A stretch of 64,000 bases of DNA, taken from positions 2,480,001-2,544,000 of the forward strand of contig NZ_CP134062.1 of NCBI RefSeq assembly GCF_031583025.1, in the 5' to 3' direction. Under the pieces are notes generated by a model. That model was not told the origin of the DNA. It ran no database searches and worked only from the letters and a program-made list of their open reading frames with translations. Positions 54,525 through 63,954 of this stretch are shown one piece after another; position 1 is the stretch's first letter; the number at the start of each line of letters is the position of its first letter. This DNA is from Mycobacterium sp. Z3061 (GTDB taxonomy: Bacteria; Actinomycetota; Actinomycetes; Mycobacteriales; Mycobacteriaceae). The position numbers and the translations under genes are program-made.

Positions 54525-55550
54525 TCAGGTGGCGCTGCGCTCGTCGGCTCCCATGGCGTTGAGGACGGCGACGCGGGTGTCGGTCGGCCCGGAGACGGTG
54601 CGGGCACCGCCGCCGCTGCGCAACAGCTCGCGCAGGGCTGCCTGATCGTATTCGGGTGGCTCGGTGGTGTCGATGAACCGGTGCACGATGTCGAGGAACC
54701 GGGCGGGGTCGTCGTGGAAGGGGAAATGGGCGGAATTCTCGAAGATTTCGAGCCGGGATCCGGGCATCGCGGCGTGCGCCATGTGGGCGTGCCGAACCGG
54801 GATCACCGAGTCTTTCTCACCCCAGATGATCTGAACGGGGATGGCCTCGGTCAAATAACATCGGTCCAGCATTGTGACGATCTGACCGCGCCAGTCCACC
54901 ACGGCCCGCAGCGTGCGGGTGAACGCCGAGGACGCGGTCGGCTCGGGCAGGTCGTTGAGGATGCGCAGCATGTTGGGCAGATCGCGGCCTATGGCCGTGG
55001 AACCGAGCGCCAGTCCCGCCAACTGACCCAGTACCTGAACCGCGGGCAGCACCATCGGCAATCGCAGCAGCGCCAGCGCCTCGGCCCCCATCGGCAGCGA
55101 AGCGAACCGCAATGCGATGTTGACGTCCTTGGTGACACCGCCGGCACCCACCAGGATCAGCCGGTCGACCAAATGCGGGAACTGGTAAGCGAATTGCATC
55201 GCAACGCCGCCACCGAGGGAATGCCCGACGATCGTCACCCGTTCGATGTCCAGCACGCTGAGCAGGTCCCGCATACCGTTGGCGTAGGCCGCGGTGGAGT
55301 AGTCGGCGCGCGGCTTGTCGGATTTGCCGTGGCCCAGCAGGTCCGGGGCGATGACGGTGAATCGCTGGGCGAGCTTGGCGTGCACGCCGGTCCAGGTGGT
55401 CGAGTTGTCGCCGATGCCGTGGATCAGCAGGATCGCCGGACCGGACCCTGCGATCCGGAACGCCCGCTTGTAGCCGTGGATGGTGCGGAACTGCAGTGAC
55501 GGGGATGTCACTTCTCGCACCGGGCGGAGAGTACGCGTCCGCTCGGTCAT
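54525..55550 (-). CDS. Alpha/beta-hydrolase (Rv2715-like)
   Basis: 341 residues. Classic alpha/beta-hydrolase with oxyanion loop LLIHGIGDNSTTW, nucleophile GHSLGG (Ser111), acid in WGEKDSVIP and histidine in ENSAHFPFHDDP. The cap region between (residues ~140-230) is hydrophobic. The C-terminal ~40 residues (ALRELLRSGGGARTVSG) extend past the fold. Similar to C-C bond hydrolases and haloperoxidase-type enzymes; specificity not evident. It ends 33 bases before the PhzF start and runs in the same direction as the PAC2 gene upstream. Confidence 0.88.
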   Translation of the reverse strand: MTERTRTLRPVREVTSPSLQFRTIHGYKRAFRIAGSGPAILLIHGIGDNSTTWTGVHAKLAQRFTVIAPDLLGHGKSDKPRADYSTAAYANGMRDLLSVLDIERVTIVGHSLGGGVAMQFAYQFPHLVDRLILVGAGGVTKDVNIALRFASLPMGAEALALLRLPMVLPAVQVLGQLAGLALGSTAIGRDLPNMLRILNDLPEPTASSAFTRTLRAVVDWRGQIVTMLDRCYLTEAIPVQIIWGEKDSVIPVRHAHMAHAAMPGSRLEIFENSAHFPFHDDPARFLDIVHRFIDTTEPPEYDQAALRELLRSGGGARTVSGPTDTRVAVLNAMGADERSAT

Positions 55551-55594
55551 GTCGGCAACCTCGTTGTCGGGCCGGGTAGGCGTGTCGGAAGCGG

Positions 55595-56575
55595 TTACTT
55601 CGCGTTGTCGTCGTCGTCGAATTTCTTCTCAGCCTGTTGAGCCAGGAACCGCTCGAACTCGGCACCCAGTTCATCGCCGCTAGGCAGGTCCTCGTCGTTC
55701 GTCAGTAAGGATCTGTTCTCCTGAGCGTCAATGAACGCATCGTACTGGCGCTCGAGTGCGGCCACCACTTGAGCGACTTCCGCGCTCGCCTGCACCTGTT
55801 CGTCGATCTTGGCCCGAATCTCGGTGGCCGCCTCGGTAAGTGCCGTCAGCGGCAACTCCAGCGAACCGGTCTTGGCCACCTGCTCGAGCAATGCCTGGGC
55901 CGCGGCCGGGTAGTCGGTCTGCGTCAGGTAGTGCGGGACGTGCACCGTGAACCCGACGACCTCGTGCCCATGCTGTGCCATGCGGTATTCCAGCAGGTTG
56001 GATGCACTGCCGGGAACCTGGATTTCGGAGATCCACGGCTGAAAGTCCGCGATCAGGTCCGCGTTGTTGGAGTGTGCGGTCATCGTGACGGGACGGGTGT
56101 GGGGAACGGCCATCGGGACCGTGCCGAGTCCGATCGTCTGGCGCACCCCGAGCCGTTCGGCGAGCAGTCGCACCGCGGTGATGAAGCGCTCCCACTTCAA
56201 GTCCGGCTCCATGCCGGCCAGCAACAGAAACGGCGTGCCGACGGTGTCGCGCAGCGCGTACAGACTCAGCTCGGGGTCGTCGTAACTGGTGAAGTGGTCG
56301 GTCTTGAACGTCATCAACGGTCGCCGCGAGCGGTAGTCCAGCAGTTCGTCGATGGCGAACGACGCGACCAGTTCGGTGTCCAGCGCCGCCCGCAAGTGCC
56401 GGGAAGCGAGCCGGATGGCGTGACCGGCGTCGGAGAAGCCCTCCAGGGCGTGTATCAACACCGGACCGCGGCCGTCGGACGTCGACAAGACAGGGGCCGG
56501 GAACTCCAGCTCGTACATGCCGGGTTGTCCTGGCTGGTACTCCTGCGCCTCTTCGGGGTCGTAGTGGTCGGACAT
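55595..56575 (-). CDS. PAC2 family (proteasome-assembly-chaperone-like) protein (Rv2714-like)
   Basis: 326 residues. It shows the PAC2 pattern: MYELEFPAPVL, GPVLIHALEGFSDAGHAIRLASRHL, SFAIDELLDYRSRRP, FLLLAGMEPDLKWERFITAV, GLGTVPMAVPHTRPVTMTAHSN and PHYLTQTDYPAAAQALLE. The C-terminus is coiled coil with acidic ends (LTNDEDLPSGDELGAEFERFL). Actinobacterial PAC2 proteins resemble eukaryotic proteasome chaperones, but in mycobacteria the role is not established. It is divergent from the secreted protease gene (180-base gap). Confidence 0.85.
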   Translation of the reverse strand: MSDHYDPEEAQEYQPGQPGMYELEFPAPVLSTSDGRGPVLIHALEGFSDAGHAIRLASRHLRAALDTELVASFAIDELLDYRSRRPLMTFKTDHFTSYDDPELSLYALRDTVGTPFLLLAGMEPDLKWERFITAVRLLAERLGVRQTIGLGTVPMAVPHTRPVTMTAHSNNADLIADFQPWISEIQVPGSASNLLEYRMAQHGHEVVGFTVHVPHYLTQTDYPAAAQALLEQVAKTGSLELPLTALTEAATEIRAKIDEQVQASAEVAQVVAALERQYDAFIDAQENRSLLTNDEDLPSGDELGAEFERFLAQQAEKKFDDDDNAK

Positions 56576-56754
56576 CGGTGCTGCCTCCTCTCGGGGTCTC
56601 GCAAGGTCACTCCAGGGTGCCCTGTCCAGTGTCCCTCAATCGATGCGGCTCTCCATTATCGATGACCCGGGCCTTTTGCTGCCCCACTTATCAACGCACG
56701 AGGCGTAGTTTCTATTCGCTTGCCAGGGCCCGCTGTCAGGCATGATGGACCCCG

Positions 56755-57564
56755 ATGCGCACCGTGGCGGGGATTCTGTGCCTGCCGGTAAGCCTGACGG
56801 TGTTATTTACGTCATGCGCCCGGCCGGCTCATCATGCGTCCGTCAGCGGTAGCCCGGCGTCGAAGCCGGGAAGTTCGGTCCAGCGCCTCAGCGAACCGGG
56901 GAGCGCGGTAACGGATCCGCGGGTGGGCGCGATATTTCGCGGCGTTTCCCAGGAGGGCGGTAACTTGCACGTCTGCACCGGGTCGGTGGTGCATTCCGCG
57001 GGCGGTGACCTGGTGCTGACCGCTGCGCACTGTCTGCTTGGTGAGATGGACGCCACCTTCGTTCCCGGTTTTGCCGGCGAGGCGACGACCACCGACACCT
57101 TCACGGTCGACGAGGTCTTCTTCGACGCTCGCTGGATCGCCAGCCGGGATCCGCACGCGGATTACGCGATCGCCAAAGTCAGCGGCGGCACCGGATCGGT
57201 GGAGCGGCGGGCCGGCGCAGCCCTGTCGCTGGGCACCGCGCCGGCGGCAGGAAGCCGGGTGAGTGTGACCGGGTACCCCGCCGGCGTCGGCGGCCGGCCC
57301 GTTGCCTGCGAAGGCACCACCGGCGTCACCGATGGCGGGTTTCCGTCCGTGCCGTGCAAAGGACTCGTCGACGGAACCAGTGGCGCGCCATGGATCAGCG
57401 GGTCGACGGTCGTCGGAGTGGTCGGTGGATTCGAAGGCGGCGGGTGCACCGAAAGTGTCTCGTATTCAGCGCCTTTCGACGAGAAGACCAGGCAACTGCT
57501 GGCCCGTGCCGAAGCCGGCGGTCCCGGTGACAGCCCGCCGGCCGATTACGACGACACCTGCTGA
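56755..57564 (+). CDS. Secreted trypsin-like serine protease, possible lipoprotein
   Basis: 269 residues. The N-terminus is a signal sequence ending VLFTSC, a weak lipobox (Phe at -3), so either a lipoprotein or a plain exported protein. The chymotrypsin-fold triad is complete: His92 in LTAAHC, Asp136 in HADYAIAKV and Ser209 in DGTSGAPWI. The Ser motif is GTSG rather than the common GDSG. Cys77, Cys93 and later pairs could form disulfides. From memory there is no gene at this position in H37Rv, so it is an insertion or a loss there. Two GC-rich repeat units separate it from sthA. Confidence 0.85.
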   Translation: MRTVAGILCLPVSLTVLFTSCARPAHHASVSGSPASKPGSSVQRLSEPGSAVTDPRVGAIFRGVSQEGGNLHVCTGSVVHSAGGDLVLTAAHCLLGEMDATFVPGFAGEATTTDTFTVDEVFFDARWIASRDPHADYAIAKVSGGTGSVERRAGAALSLGTAPAAGSRVSVTGYPAGVGGRPVACEGTTGVTDGGFPSVPCKGLVDGTSGAPWISGSTVVGVVGGFEGGGCTESVSYSAPFDEKTRQLLARAEAGGPGDSPPADYDDTC

Positions 57565-57586
57565 CGCCACGCTCAGCCGAAACGGT

Positions 57587-57681
57587 GGCGACCCGCGGCG
57601 CCCGGCTGCGCCGCGCTTGCGATCGCCACGTCAACATTGTGGCGACCCGCGGCGCCCGGCTGCGCCGCGCTTGCGATCACC
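57587..57681. repeat. Two tandem copies of the GC-rich 41-bp unit, 54-bp period
   Basis: Units at 57587-57627 and 57641-57681 share the GGCGACCCGC...TTGCGATC(G/A)CC framework of the three units at 11244-11396, with three fixed differences in the core. In this version the inner bases pair better (GCGGCGC/GCGCCGC). They fill the gap between the convergent protease and sthA genes and touch the sthA stop. Confidence 0.88.
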
Positions 57682-57682
57682 A

Positions 57683-59089
57683 CTAACGCCGGAACTGGTG
57701 CAGCGCGCGCATCTTGTTGGTCACGTCCAGCGCGGCGACCTTGTACGCCTCCGAGAAAGTCGGGTAATTGAACACCGCATCCACCAGGTAGTCGACGGTG
57801 CCTCCGCAGCCCATGACGGCCTGTCCGATGTGCACCATTTCGGTGGCGCTGGTGCCGAAGATATGGGCGCCCAGCAGAGTGCGGTCGGTGGTGGACACGA
57901 GGAGCTTGAGCATGCCGTAGGAGTCGCCGGCGATCTGGCCGCGGGCCAGTTCCCGGTACCGGCACACCCCCACCTCGTAGGGAACCGAGTCCTTGGTCAG
58001 CTCCACCTCGGTCTTGCCGACGTAGGACACTTCCGGAATCGAGTAGATCCCGATCGGCTGGAGTTCGGTGATGCCGTCGGTCGGCTCGCCGAAGGCGTAG
58101 TAGGCGGCCAGCCGGCCTTGGTCCATCGAGGTCGCGGCCAGCGCCGGGAATCCGATGACGTCACCCACGGCGTATATGTGTTCGACCTTGGTGCGGAACT
58201 GGTCGTCGACGAAAATCCTTCCGCGGTGGTCGCTTTCGAGGCCGGCGTGCTCCAGGCCCAGGTGCTCGGTCTGGCCTTCGCGGCCCGCCGAATACATCAC
58301 CGTCTCCGCGGGGATCTGCTTTCCGCTGCCCAGGGTGGTGACGGTCCCCGACGAGCCGACATCGACGGCGGTGACTTCCTCGCCGAACCGGAACGTCACT
58401 GCCAGGTCGCGCAGGTGGAACTTCAGCGCCTCGACGATCTCCGGGTCGCAGAAGTCGAGCATGGTGTCCCGCTTCTCCACAACGGTGACCTTGGTGCCCA
58501 GCGCGGCGAACATCGACGCGTACTCGATGCCGATCACGCCCGCGCCGACGACGACCATCGACGCCGGCAGCGACCGCAGGTCCAGGATGCCGTCGGAGTC
58601 CAGTACCCGGTGCTCGTCGAACTCGACTCCGGATGGCCGTGCGGGTTTGGTGCCCGTGGCGATCACGATGTAGTCACCGCTGACCGTCACGCGCTCGCCC
58701 TGGGCGTCTTCCTCCACCAGGACGGTGTGGGGGTCGATGAATCGGCCGTGCCCGAGCACCAGGTCGATCCGGTTTCTCATCAGCTGCGAGCGGACCACAT
58801 CGACTTGCTTGCTGATCACGTGCTGGGTCCGTGCCAGCAGGTCGGCGGGGGTGATCTTGTCTTTCACCCGGTAGCTGGCGCCGTAGAGTTCGCGCTGGCT
58901 CATTCCGGTCAGGTAGACGACCGCCTCGCGCAGCGTTTTCGACGGGATGGTGCCGGTGTTGACGCACACGCCGCCGACCATCCGGCCACGCTCGACGATG
59001 GCGACCGACTTACCCAATTTGGCCGCTGCGATGGCGGCCTTCTGGCCGCCGGGCCCGGATCCGATAACGACCAGGTCGTACTCGCGCAT
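57683..59089 (-). CDS. sthA: Soluble pyridine nucleotide transhydrogenase SthA
   Basis: 468 residues from ATG 59089, the length of Rv2713; the upstream open frame is antisense to the divergent gene. FAD/NAD disulfide-oxidoreductase fold without the redox disulfide. The active-site segment is [17 protein letters not shown], with one cysteine. Also seen are [84 protein letters not shown], and the dimer domain with [17 protein letters not shown]. It balances NADH and NADPH pools. Confidence 0.95.
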   Translation of the reverse strand: MREYDLVVIGSGPGGQKAAIAAAKLGKSVAIVERGRMVGGVCVNTGTIPSKTLREAVVYLTGMSQRELYGASYRVKDKITPADLLARTQHVISKQVDVVRSQLMRNRIDLVLGHGRFIDPHTVLVEEDAQGERVTVSGDYIVIATGTKPARPSGVEFDEHRVLDSDGILDLRSLPASMVVVGAGVIGIEYASMFAALGTKVTVVEKRDTMLDFCDPEIVEALKFHLRDLAVTFRFGEEVTAVDVGSSGTVTTLGSGKQIPAETVMYSAGREGQTEHLGLEHAGLESDHRGRIFVDDQFRTKVEHIYAVGDVIGFPALAATSMDQGRLAAYYAFGEPTDGITELQPIGIYSIPEVSYVGKTEVELTKDSVPYEVGVCRYRELARGQIAGDSYGMLKLLVSTTDRTLLGAHIFGTSATEMVHIGQAVMGCGGTVDYLVDAVFNYPTFSEAYKVAALDVTNKMRALHQFRR

Positions 59090-59201
59090 CGAAGTCATGT
59101 GTAGACGATAAAGCCCACAGTCGCGACTTTCTCCACAAGCGGGCGGCTGAATCACGTTGCGCGAGCACGCAGTGACGGTGAGTGTCGTCACCGTTGACGC
59201 C

Positions 59202-60293
59202 ATGACGACGCATGGACCTGGTTTTGAACTGAAAAGCCCCGGCAGTCTGATCGCCGCGCTACCGGCGATCCTCGGCTTTGTACCGGAGAAATCGCTGGTG
59301 CTGGTGACATTCGAGGGCCGAGCCCTCGGGGCGGTGGTGCGCGCCGACTTGTCCGACGAACTCCTCGACCGGGTGGACGACCTCGTCAAGGTCGCTGCCG
59401 CGGCAGATCCGGACAGGGTGATCGCGGTCATCGTCGACGCCGAGGGTGCGGCGTGTCCGGGATGCAACGAGGAGCACCGTCAGTTGTGCGAAGCGCTCAC
59501 CGATGCTCTGTCGGAGTACGGCATCGAGCACTACGCGGCGCATGTGGTGGATCGCATCGTCGCGGGCGGCCGCTGGCACTGCGTCGACGGTTGCGGCGCA
59601 GGCGGCGAGATCGACGATCCCTCGGCGTCACCGGTTGCTGCGGCGGCGGTTCTGGAAGGCCGCCGCCTCTATTCACGACGTGCCGATCTGCAGGCGGTGA
59701 TCGCGCTGGACCCGCTGCGCAGCGCGGCACTGACGCCGGTGGTGGAACGGGCCGCGAGCGCCCGCGAGATCGAGCACCACGCAGACCCCGCCGGCTGCAG
59801 CCGCCGCGATGTGGAGAACGCGATGGCGGCGGCCGCGCGGGTCGACGACGGGGAATCGCTGTCCGACGCTGAGTTGGCCGAGGTGGGTTGCGCGTTGACC
59901 GACGTCCAGGTGCGTGACACGTTGTACGCGCTCGCGGTGGGGGAGGACGCGGATGCGGCGGAGTCGCTGTGGGTCTTGCTGGCGCGCCTGCTGCCGCAGC
60001 CGTGGCGGGTGGAGGCGTTGGTGTTGCTGGCGTTCAGCGCCTATGTGCGCGGCGACGGACCGCTGGCGGGGCTGTCGCTGGACGCGGCGCTGCGCTGCGA
60101 CCCGGGTCACCGGATGGCAGGCATGCTGGATCAGGCGTTGCAATCAGGCTTGCGGCCCACGGACATTCGGCAGCTGGGCGGCACGGGCTATCGGCTGGCC
60201 GAGCAACTCGGCGTGCGATTGCCGCCGCGGCAGACCTTCGGCCAACGCGCGGGCTGGGTCAACTGGACGGGGGTCAGACCTTCTCGACCTTGA
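59202..60293 (+). CDS. DUF4192 protein (Rv2712c-like)
   Basis: 363 residues from ATG 59202; upstream in-frame GTGs (for example 59178) are possible. DUF4192 proteins are restricted to actinobacteria and their function is unknown. The start [39 protein letters not shown] is the family signature. The middle contains CPGCNEEH and CVDGCGAGG, cysteine pairs that might bind metal. The C-terminal half is helical and Ala/Leu-rich ([30 protein letters not shown]) with repeats resembling TPRs. Its 3' end overlaps the convergent ideR by 20 bases. Confidence 0.82.
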   Translation: MTTHGPGFELKSPGSLIAALPAILGFVPEKSLVLVTFEGRALGAVVRADLSDELLDRVDDLVKVAAAADPDRVIAVIVDAEGAACPGCNEEHRQLCEALTDALSEYGIEHYAAHVVDRIVAGGRWHCVDGCGAGGEIDDPSASPVAAAAVLEGRRLYSRRADLQAVIALDPLRSAALTPVVERAASAREIEHHADPAGCSRRDVENAMAAAARVDDGESLSDAELAEVGCALTDVQVRDTLYALAVGEDADAAESLWVLLARLLPQPWRVEALVLLAFSAYVRGDGPLAGLSLDAALRCDPGHRMAGMLDQALQSGLRPTDIRQLGGTGYRLAEQLGVRLPPRQTFGQRAGWVNWTGVRPSRP

Positions 60294-60966
60294 CCGCGTG
60301 CGCCATCTCGTGTGGCAGGGTGACGTTTTCGTGACCGGGAATGAGGATGGTTACCCCGCCGCTCTGGCCGTTTTCGACGGTGACGCGCGCATTCGGCACC
60401 ACGCCGGCGTCCTTGAGGCGGGCGATCAGGTCGATGTCGCCCTGCACGTGCTCGGTGAGCTGGCGGACCACGACGGCAACCGGTGATCCGGGGGGGAGTT
60501 CGGTCAAGCGCACCAGGCTGACGTCGTCGGCGCCGGAGTCCGGGCCGACACCGAGGTCGAGTAGTCCGGGAATCGGGTTGCCGAACGGGGACGTCGTCGG
60601 GTTGTTGAGCACCTTGACCAGCCGGCGCTCCACGTCCTCGCTCATCACATGCTCCCACCGGCATGCCTCGGCGTGCACTTCCTCCCAGGGCAATCCGATG
60701 ACGTCGACCAGCAGTCGCTCAGCGAGGCGGTGCTTGCGCATCACCGAGATGGCCAGCGCCCGGCCCTTATCGGTGAGTTCGAGGTGCCGGTCGCCCGCGA
60801 CACGGAGCAACCCGTCGCGCTCCATCCGGGAGACGGTCTGGCTGACGGTGGGTCCGCTCTGCTCGAGCCGTTCGGCGATGCGGGCGCGCAGCGGCGTTAC
60901 GCCCTCCTCCTCGAGGTCGTAGATCGTCCGTAGGTACATCTCGGTGGTATCGACCAGGTCGTTCAT
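60274..60966 (-). CDS. ideR: Iron-dependent repressor IdeR
   Basis: 230 residues. DtxR-family repressor of siderophore and iron-uptake genes and activator of iron storage. All metal ligands are conserved: site 1 His79, Glu83, His98; site 2 Met10, Cys102, Glu105, His106. N-terminal HTH (LRARIAERLEQSGPTVSQTVSRMERDGLL), dimer domain, and an SH3-like C-terminal domain (GSPVAVVVRQLTEHVQGDIDLIARLKDAGV). It lies downstream of sigB in the same direction (147 bases between sigB stop and ideR start), as in M. tuberculosis. Confidence 0.97.
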   Translation of the reverse strand: MNDLVDTTEMYLRTIYDLEEEGVTPLRARIAERLEQSGPTVSQTVSRMERDGLLRVAGDRHLELTDKGRALAISVMRKHRLAERLLVDVIGLPWEEVHAEACRWEHVMSEDVERRLVKVLNNPTTSPFGNPIPGLLDLGVGPDSGADDVSLVRLTELPPGSPVAVVVRQLTEHVQGDIDLIARLKDAGVVPNARVTVENGQSGGVTILIPGHENVTLPHEMAHAVKVEKV

Positions 60967-61044
60967 TCAGCATCCTCCGTTGCCGCCGAGTCTACTTCGC
61001 CAGCCGCGCCAGTGGTTTGTCCAAAACGCCCCACCGCAGCAGTA

Positions 61045-61070
61045 TGCCCGCCGCGCATGCGCGGCGGGCA
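61045..61070. terminator. Perfect 26-bp palindrome between sigB and ideR
   Basis: TGCCCGCCGCGCA followed directly by its reverse complement forms a perfect 13+13 palindrome, 44 bases after the sigB stop and 79 before the ideR start. There is no T-tract, so it is not a standard intrinsic terminator. It could terminate or process the sigB transcript or be a protein site. Confidence 0.6.
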
Positions 61071-61113
61071 CACCGTCTCGTACCAAGCTTGCCAAATGGG
61101 CTTGGGCGACGCC

Positions 61114-62085
61114 TCAGCTGGCGTACGACCGCAGGCGGTCGGCCCGCTCGCCGTGGCGCAACTTGCACATCACGTCACGCTCGATCTGGCGAACCCGCTC
61201 GCGCGACAGGCCGAACAGCTTGCCGATCTGGTCCAGGGTGCGCGGCTGGCCGTCATCCAGACCGAAACGCAGCCGGATCACCTGATGCTCGCGTTCGTCG
61301 AGCGTGGCGAGCACGCTGCGGATGTCAGTGTGCAGCAGTTCGGCGATGACCGCGTTTTCCGCGGACATGGCTTCGGCGTCCTCGATGAAGTCACCCAACG
61401 GGGCCTCCTCCTCGGAGCCGACCGGCATGTCCAGACTTACCGGGTCGCGACTGTGCTCGAGCAGGTCGTTGATCTTCTCGATCGGGATGCCGGACTCCTC
61501 GGCCAGTTCCTCGTCGGTGGCTTCGCGTCCCAGATTCTGGTGCATCTCCCGCTTGATCCGCGCGAGCTTGTTGACCTGCTCGACCAGATGGACGGGAAGC
61601 CGAATCGTGCGGCTCTGGTCGGCCATCCCGCGGGTGATGGCCTGCCGGATCCACCACGTGGCGTACGTGGAGAACTTGAATCCCTTTGCGTAGTCGAACT
61701 TTTCCATCGCCCGGATGAGACCGAGGTTGCCCTCCTGGATCAGGTCGAGCAGCGGCATGCCGCGTCCGGTGTAGCGCTTGGCCAGCGACACCACCAATCG
61801 CAGGTTGGCTTCCAGCAGGTGACGACGGGCGGCCTGACCATCGCGAACCACCGCGGCGAGATCGCGTTTCCGGTTCTCGCCGAGGCGCTTCCGGGTTTCC
61901 AGCAGGTGCTCGGCATACAGCCCGGCCTCGATGCGCTTGGCCAACTCGACTTCGTCGGCGGCGTTGAGCAACGCCGTCTTTCCGATGCCGTTCAGATACA
62001 CGCGCACCAAGTCTGCAGCTGGGCTTTGAGCATCCAGATCGCCGTCGAACCGGCTTGTGGTGGCCCGTGTAGTGAGTTCGGCCAT
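61114..62085 (-). CDS. sigB: Principal-like sigma factor SigB
   Basis: 323 residues from ATG 62085, matching M. tuberculosis SigB. Group 2 sigma-70: region 1.2 ([17 protein letters not shown]), region 2 ([64 protein letters not shown]), region 3 ([21 protein letters not shown]) and region 4 ([37 protein letters not shown]). It supports general stress transcription. A SigE-type promoter precedes it. ideR follows downstream. Confidence 0.97.
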   Translation of the reverse strand: MAELTTRATTSRFDGDLDAQSPAADLVRVYLNGIGKTALLNAADEVELAKRIEAGLYAEHLLETRKRLGENRKRDLAAVVRDGQAARRHLLEANLRLVVSLAKRYTGRGMPLLDLIQEGNLGLIRAMEKFDYAKGFKFSTYATWWIRQAITRGMADQSRTIRLPVHLVEQVNKLARIKREMHQNLGREATDEELAEESGIPIEKINDLLEHSRDPVSLDMPVGSEEEAPLGDFIEDAEAMSAENAVIAELLHTDIRSVLATLDEREHQVIRLRFGLDDGQPRTLDQIGKLFGLSRERVRQIERDVMCKLRHGERADRLRSYAS

Positions 62086-62121
62086 TGCGCCCTCCCGATT
62101 GGCTTGTCTTGTCATGTGGTT

Positions 62122-62148
62122 AACGAGAAGCCCGCCGGTTGAGTTCCC
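62122..62148 (-). promoter_or_regulatory. Candidate SigE-type promoter for sigB
   Basis: On the minus strand GGGAAC (62148-62143) and CGTT (62125-62122) fit the SigE consensus GGAAC-N18-GTT exactly. They lie 37 bases before the sigB ATG. SigE control of sigB is established in M. tuberculosis; the same element type precedes clgR at 28780-28806. Confidence 0.8.
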
Positions 62149-62233
62149 ACCCGATCCTCATCTCACACCCCGTGACGTGCACAAATACGGCGCTGACCTG
62201 AGAATGTCCTGAGAAGTGGCGCGAGAGGGACGG

Positions 62234-62641
62234 TTAGTCGGAACCGTCCGGGTCAATCGTCTGCGGATCAGGCCGCGGTGCGAAGTGCGGCCGCGGCTCC
62301 AGCGCCGGGCGTTCGGCGGTCGGGAACAACGGCGTGCGATGCCTGGCGTGCTCGAAGCGCCGTGGCTCGTCGGCACTGCGCGGCGGCCGGTCGTTGGCGA
62401 TCAGAACGGCGATCCACGGCAACGGTATAGAGGCCGCCACGATCAGCAGCGAGACCAGACCGTTGTGCCATGCGCCGTAGGCGAGAGCAGCCAGCAGCAG
62501 TGCCGGTATCCGAAAAGCCATGATGCTCAGGTATTTACGCACCCGCGCGCGATGCTGCACCTCATAGGACGGTGCGGCAGCAGTGATCAGTACAGGCCGG
62601 CCCTCTTGGTCGAAGCCGTCGAACTCTGGGCCCCGCTTCAT
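62234..62641 (-). CDS. DUF3099 membrane protein (Rv2709-like)
   Basis: 135 residues from ATG 62641. Begins MKRGPEFDGFDQEGRPVLITAAAPSYEVQHRARVRKYLSIM, the DUF3099 pattern, and has two adjacent membrane spans (about residues 42-62, IPALLLAALAYGAW and 65-84, LVSLLIVAASIPLPWIAVLI). A Pro/Arg-rich tail follows. Function is unknown. It is upstream of sigB in the same direction but 149 bases away, with the sigB promoter between. Confidence 0.82.
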   Translation of the reverse strand: MKRGPEFDGFDQEGRPVLITAAAPSYEVQHRARVRKYLSIMAFRIPALLLAALAYGAWHNGLVSLLIVAASIPLPWIAVLIANDRPPRSADEPRRFEHARHRTPLFPTAERPALEPRPHFAPRPDPQTIDPDGSD

Positions 62642-62718
62642 ACATCCACTGTTGCACACTCAGCCGATTCCGGTTTCCCCGGTGTCTGGCGGCAGGTTCA
62701 AGAGGCAGAATATGAGGG

Positions 62719-62958
62719 ATGGACACCCAGACGATCGAGCGCACCGATACCCGCGAACGCACCGACGACGGGACCGGTAGCGATACGCCGAAGTACTTCC
62801 ACTACGTCAAGAAAGACAAGATCGCCGAGAGCGCGGTCATGGGCAATCACGTTGTCGCGTTGTGCGGCGAGGTTTTTCCCGTCACCAAGGCCGCCAAGCC
62901 GGGCTCGCCCGTGTGCCCCGACTGCAAGCAGATCTACGAGCGGCTCAAGAAGGGCTGA
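62719..62958 (+). CDS. DUF3039 small zinc-ribbon-like protein (Rv2708c-like)
   Basis: 79 residues. Actinobacterial DUF3039: a variable charged N-terminus, then YFHYVKKDKIAESAVMGNHVVALCGEVFPVTKAAKPGSPVCPDCKQIYERLKKG. The cysteines in ALCGEVF and CPDC may bind zinc. Function is unknown. The stop codon is adjacent to the stop of the convergent BrkB-type gene (62958/62959). Confidence 0.85.
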   Translation: MDTQTIERTDTRERTDDGTGSDTPKYFHYVKKDKIAESAVMGNHVVALCGEVFPVTKAAKPGSPVCPDCKQIYERLKKG

Positions 62959-63954
62959 TCAGGCCTTCGGTTCCACCGGGTCGGCCGGTTCCATCGCCGC
63001 GGTGTTGGGCTGCGGTGGCGCCGGGTCCGCCGAGCCCGACAGCGCGGCGGTGCGGCGCAGGACCCAGTTCCGCAGGCGGTGCGCGTGCGTGGCCGGTGCC
63101 GGCCATTCCTCTTGGATGGCGGCGTTGAACTCGGCGCCGATCATGATCGAGAAGCCGCCGAAGAACGCGAACAGCAGAAACGCGATCGGCGTGGCCAGTG
63201 CACCGTAGGTGTAGCCGGTGCTGCCGATCCACCGCAGGTAGAAGCGCAAGCCGAGAGTCGCGACCAGGAACACCACCGAGGCCAGCACGGTGCCCGGTAT
63301 CAATCTGTGCGTTGGCAGCGGCACCGGCAGCGCCACGCGGTACAGCACGGTCACTCCGGCCATCAGACCGAGGATCAACGCCGGGTAGTAGCCGTAGTGC
63401 AACAGATTCTGCAGACCTAACGGGATGTGCTCGCTCACTTTGCGCGGGCCCACCACCGCCACCGGCGCCGTGATGACCACGAACGCCAACATCACGATGT
63501 ACAGGAACAGCGAGAAGAACCGCTGCCGGACCGGATGACGCAACGGCGTCTGATCGTGGGCCTCCACCACGGCGTCGACGAACGATGAGATAGCCGAAGA
63601 GCCTGCCCACAACGAGATGAGGAAACCCAGCGAGGCGACCTCGCCACCGGCAGTGGTGGTGATGTCGCGGATGGACGGCTCGATGATCTCGTTGACGACG
63701 TTGGGCGAGAAGAAGTTCCGGGCCGTCGACAGCGTGCTCTTGATGATCGAGGGCAGAGTGTCGGCGCCGAACAGCGGCGCCACCCAGGCCAATGTGCCCA
63801 ATATGCCCAGCAATAGCGGGGGCGTCGAGAGACAGGTCCAAAAACCGGCTTCCGCCGATTCCGAGAAAATCGAATCGTCCCACGCCTTGGACAGTGTCCT
63901 ACGGCTTATTTGCCAGACGTGGTGGCGGGCGGGTTTTGGGACCTGGTCACTCAT
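62959..63954 (-). CDS. YihY/BrkB-family membrane protein (Rv2707-like)
   Basis: 331 residues. Six membrane spans typical of the YihY/virulence factor BrkB family. Marks: an N-terminal amphipathic segment (SRRTLSKAWDDSIFSESAEAGFWTCLSTPPLLLGILG), LISLWAGSSAISSFVDAVVEAHDQTPLRHPVRQRFFSL in the middle, GTVLASVVFLVATLGLRFYLRWIGSTGYTYGALATPIAFLLFAFFGGFSIMIGAEFNAAI at the end. Early work called such proteins RNase BN, but a transport or envelope role is more likely. The last 46 bases of the window after its start hold nothing recognisable. Confidence 0.88.
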   Translation of the reverse strand: MSDQVPKPARHHVWQISRRTLSKAWDDSIFSESAEAGFWTCLSTPPLLLGILGTLAWVAPLFGADTLPSIIKSTLSTARNFFSPNVVNEIIEPSIRDITTTAGGEVASLGFLISLWAGSSAISSFVDAVVEAHDQTPLRHPVRQRFFSLFLYIVMLAFVVITAPVAVVGPRKVSEHIPLGLQNLLHYGYYPALILGLMAGVTVLYRVALPVPLPTHRLIPGTVLASVVFLVATLGLRFYLRWIGSTGYTYGALATPIAFLLFAFFGGFSIMIGAEFNAAIQEEWPAPATHAHRLRNWVLRRTAALSGSADPAPPQPNTAAMEPADPVEPKA

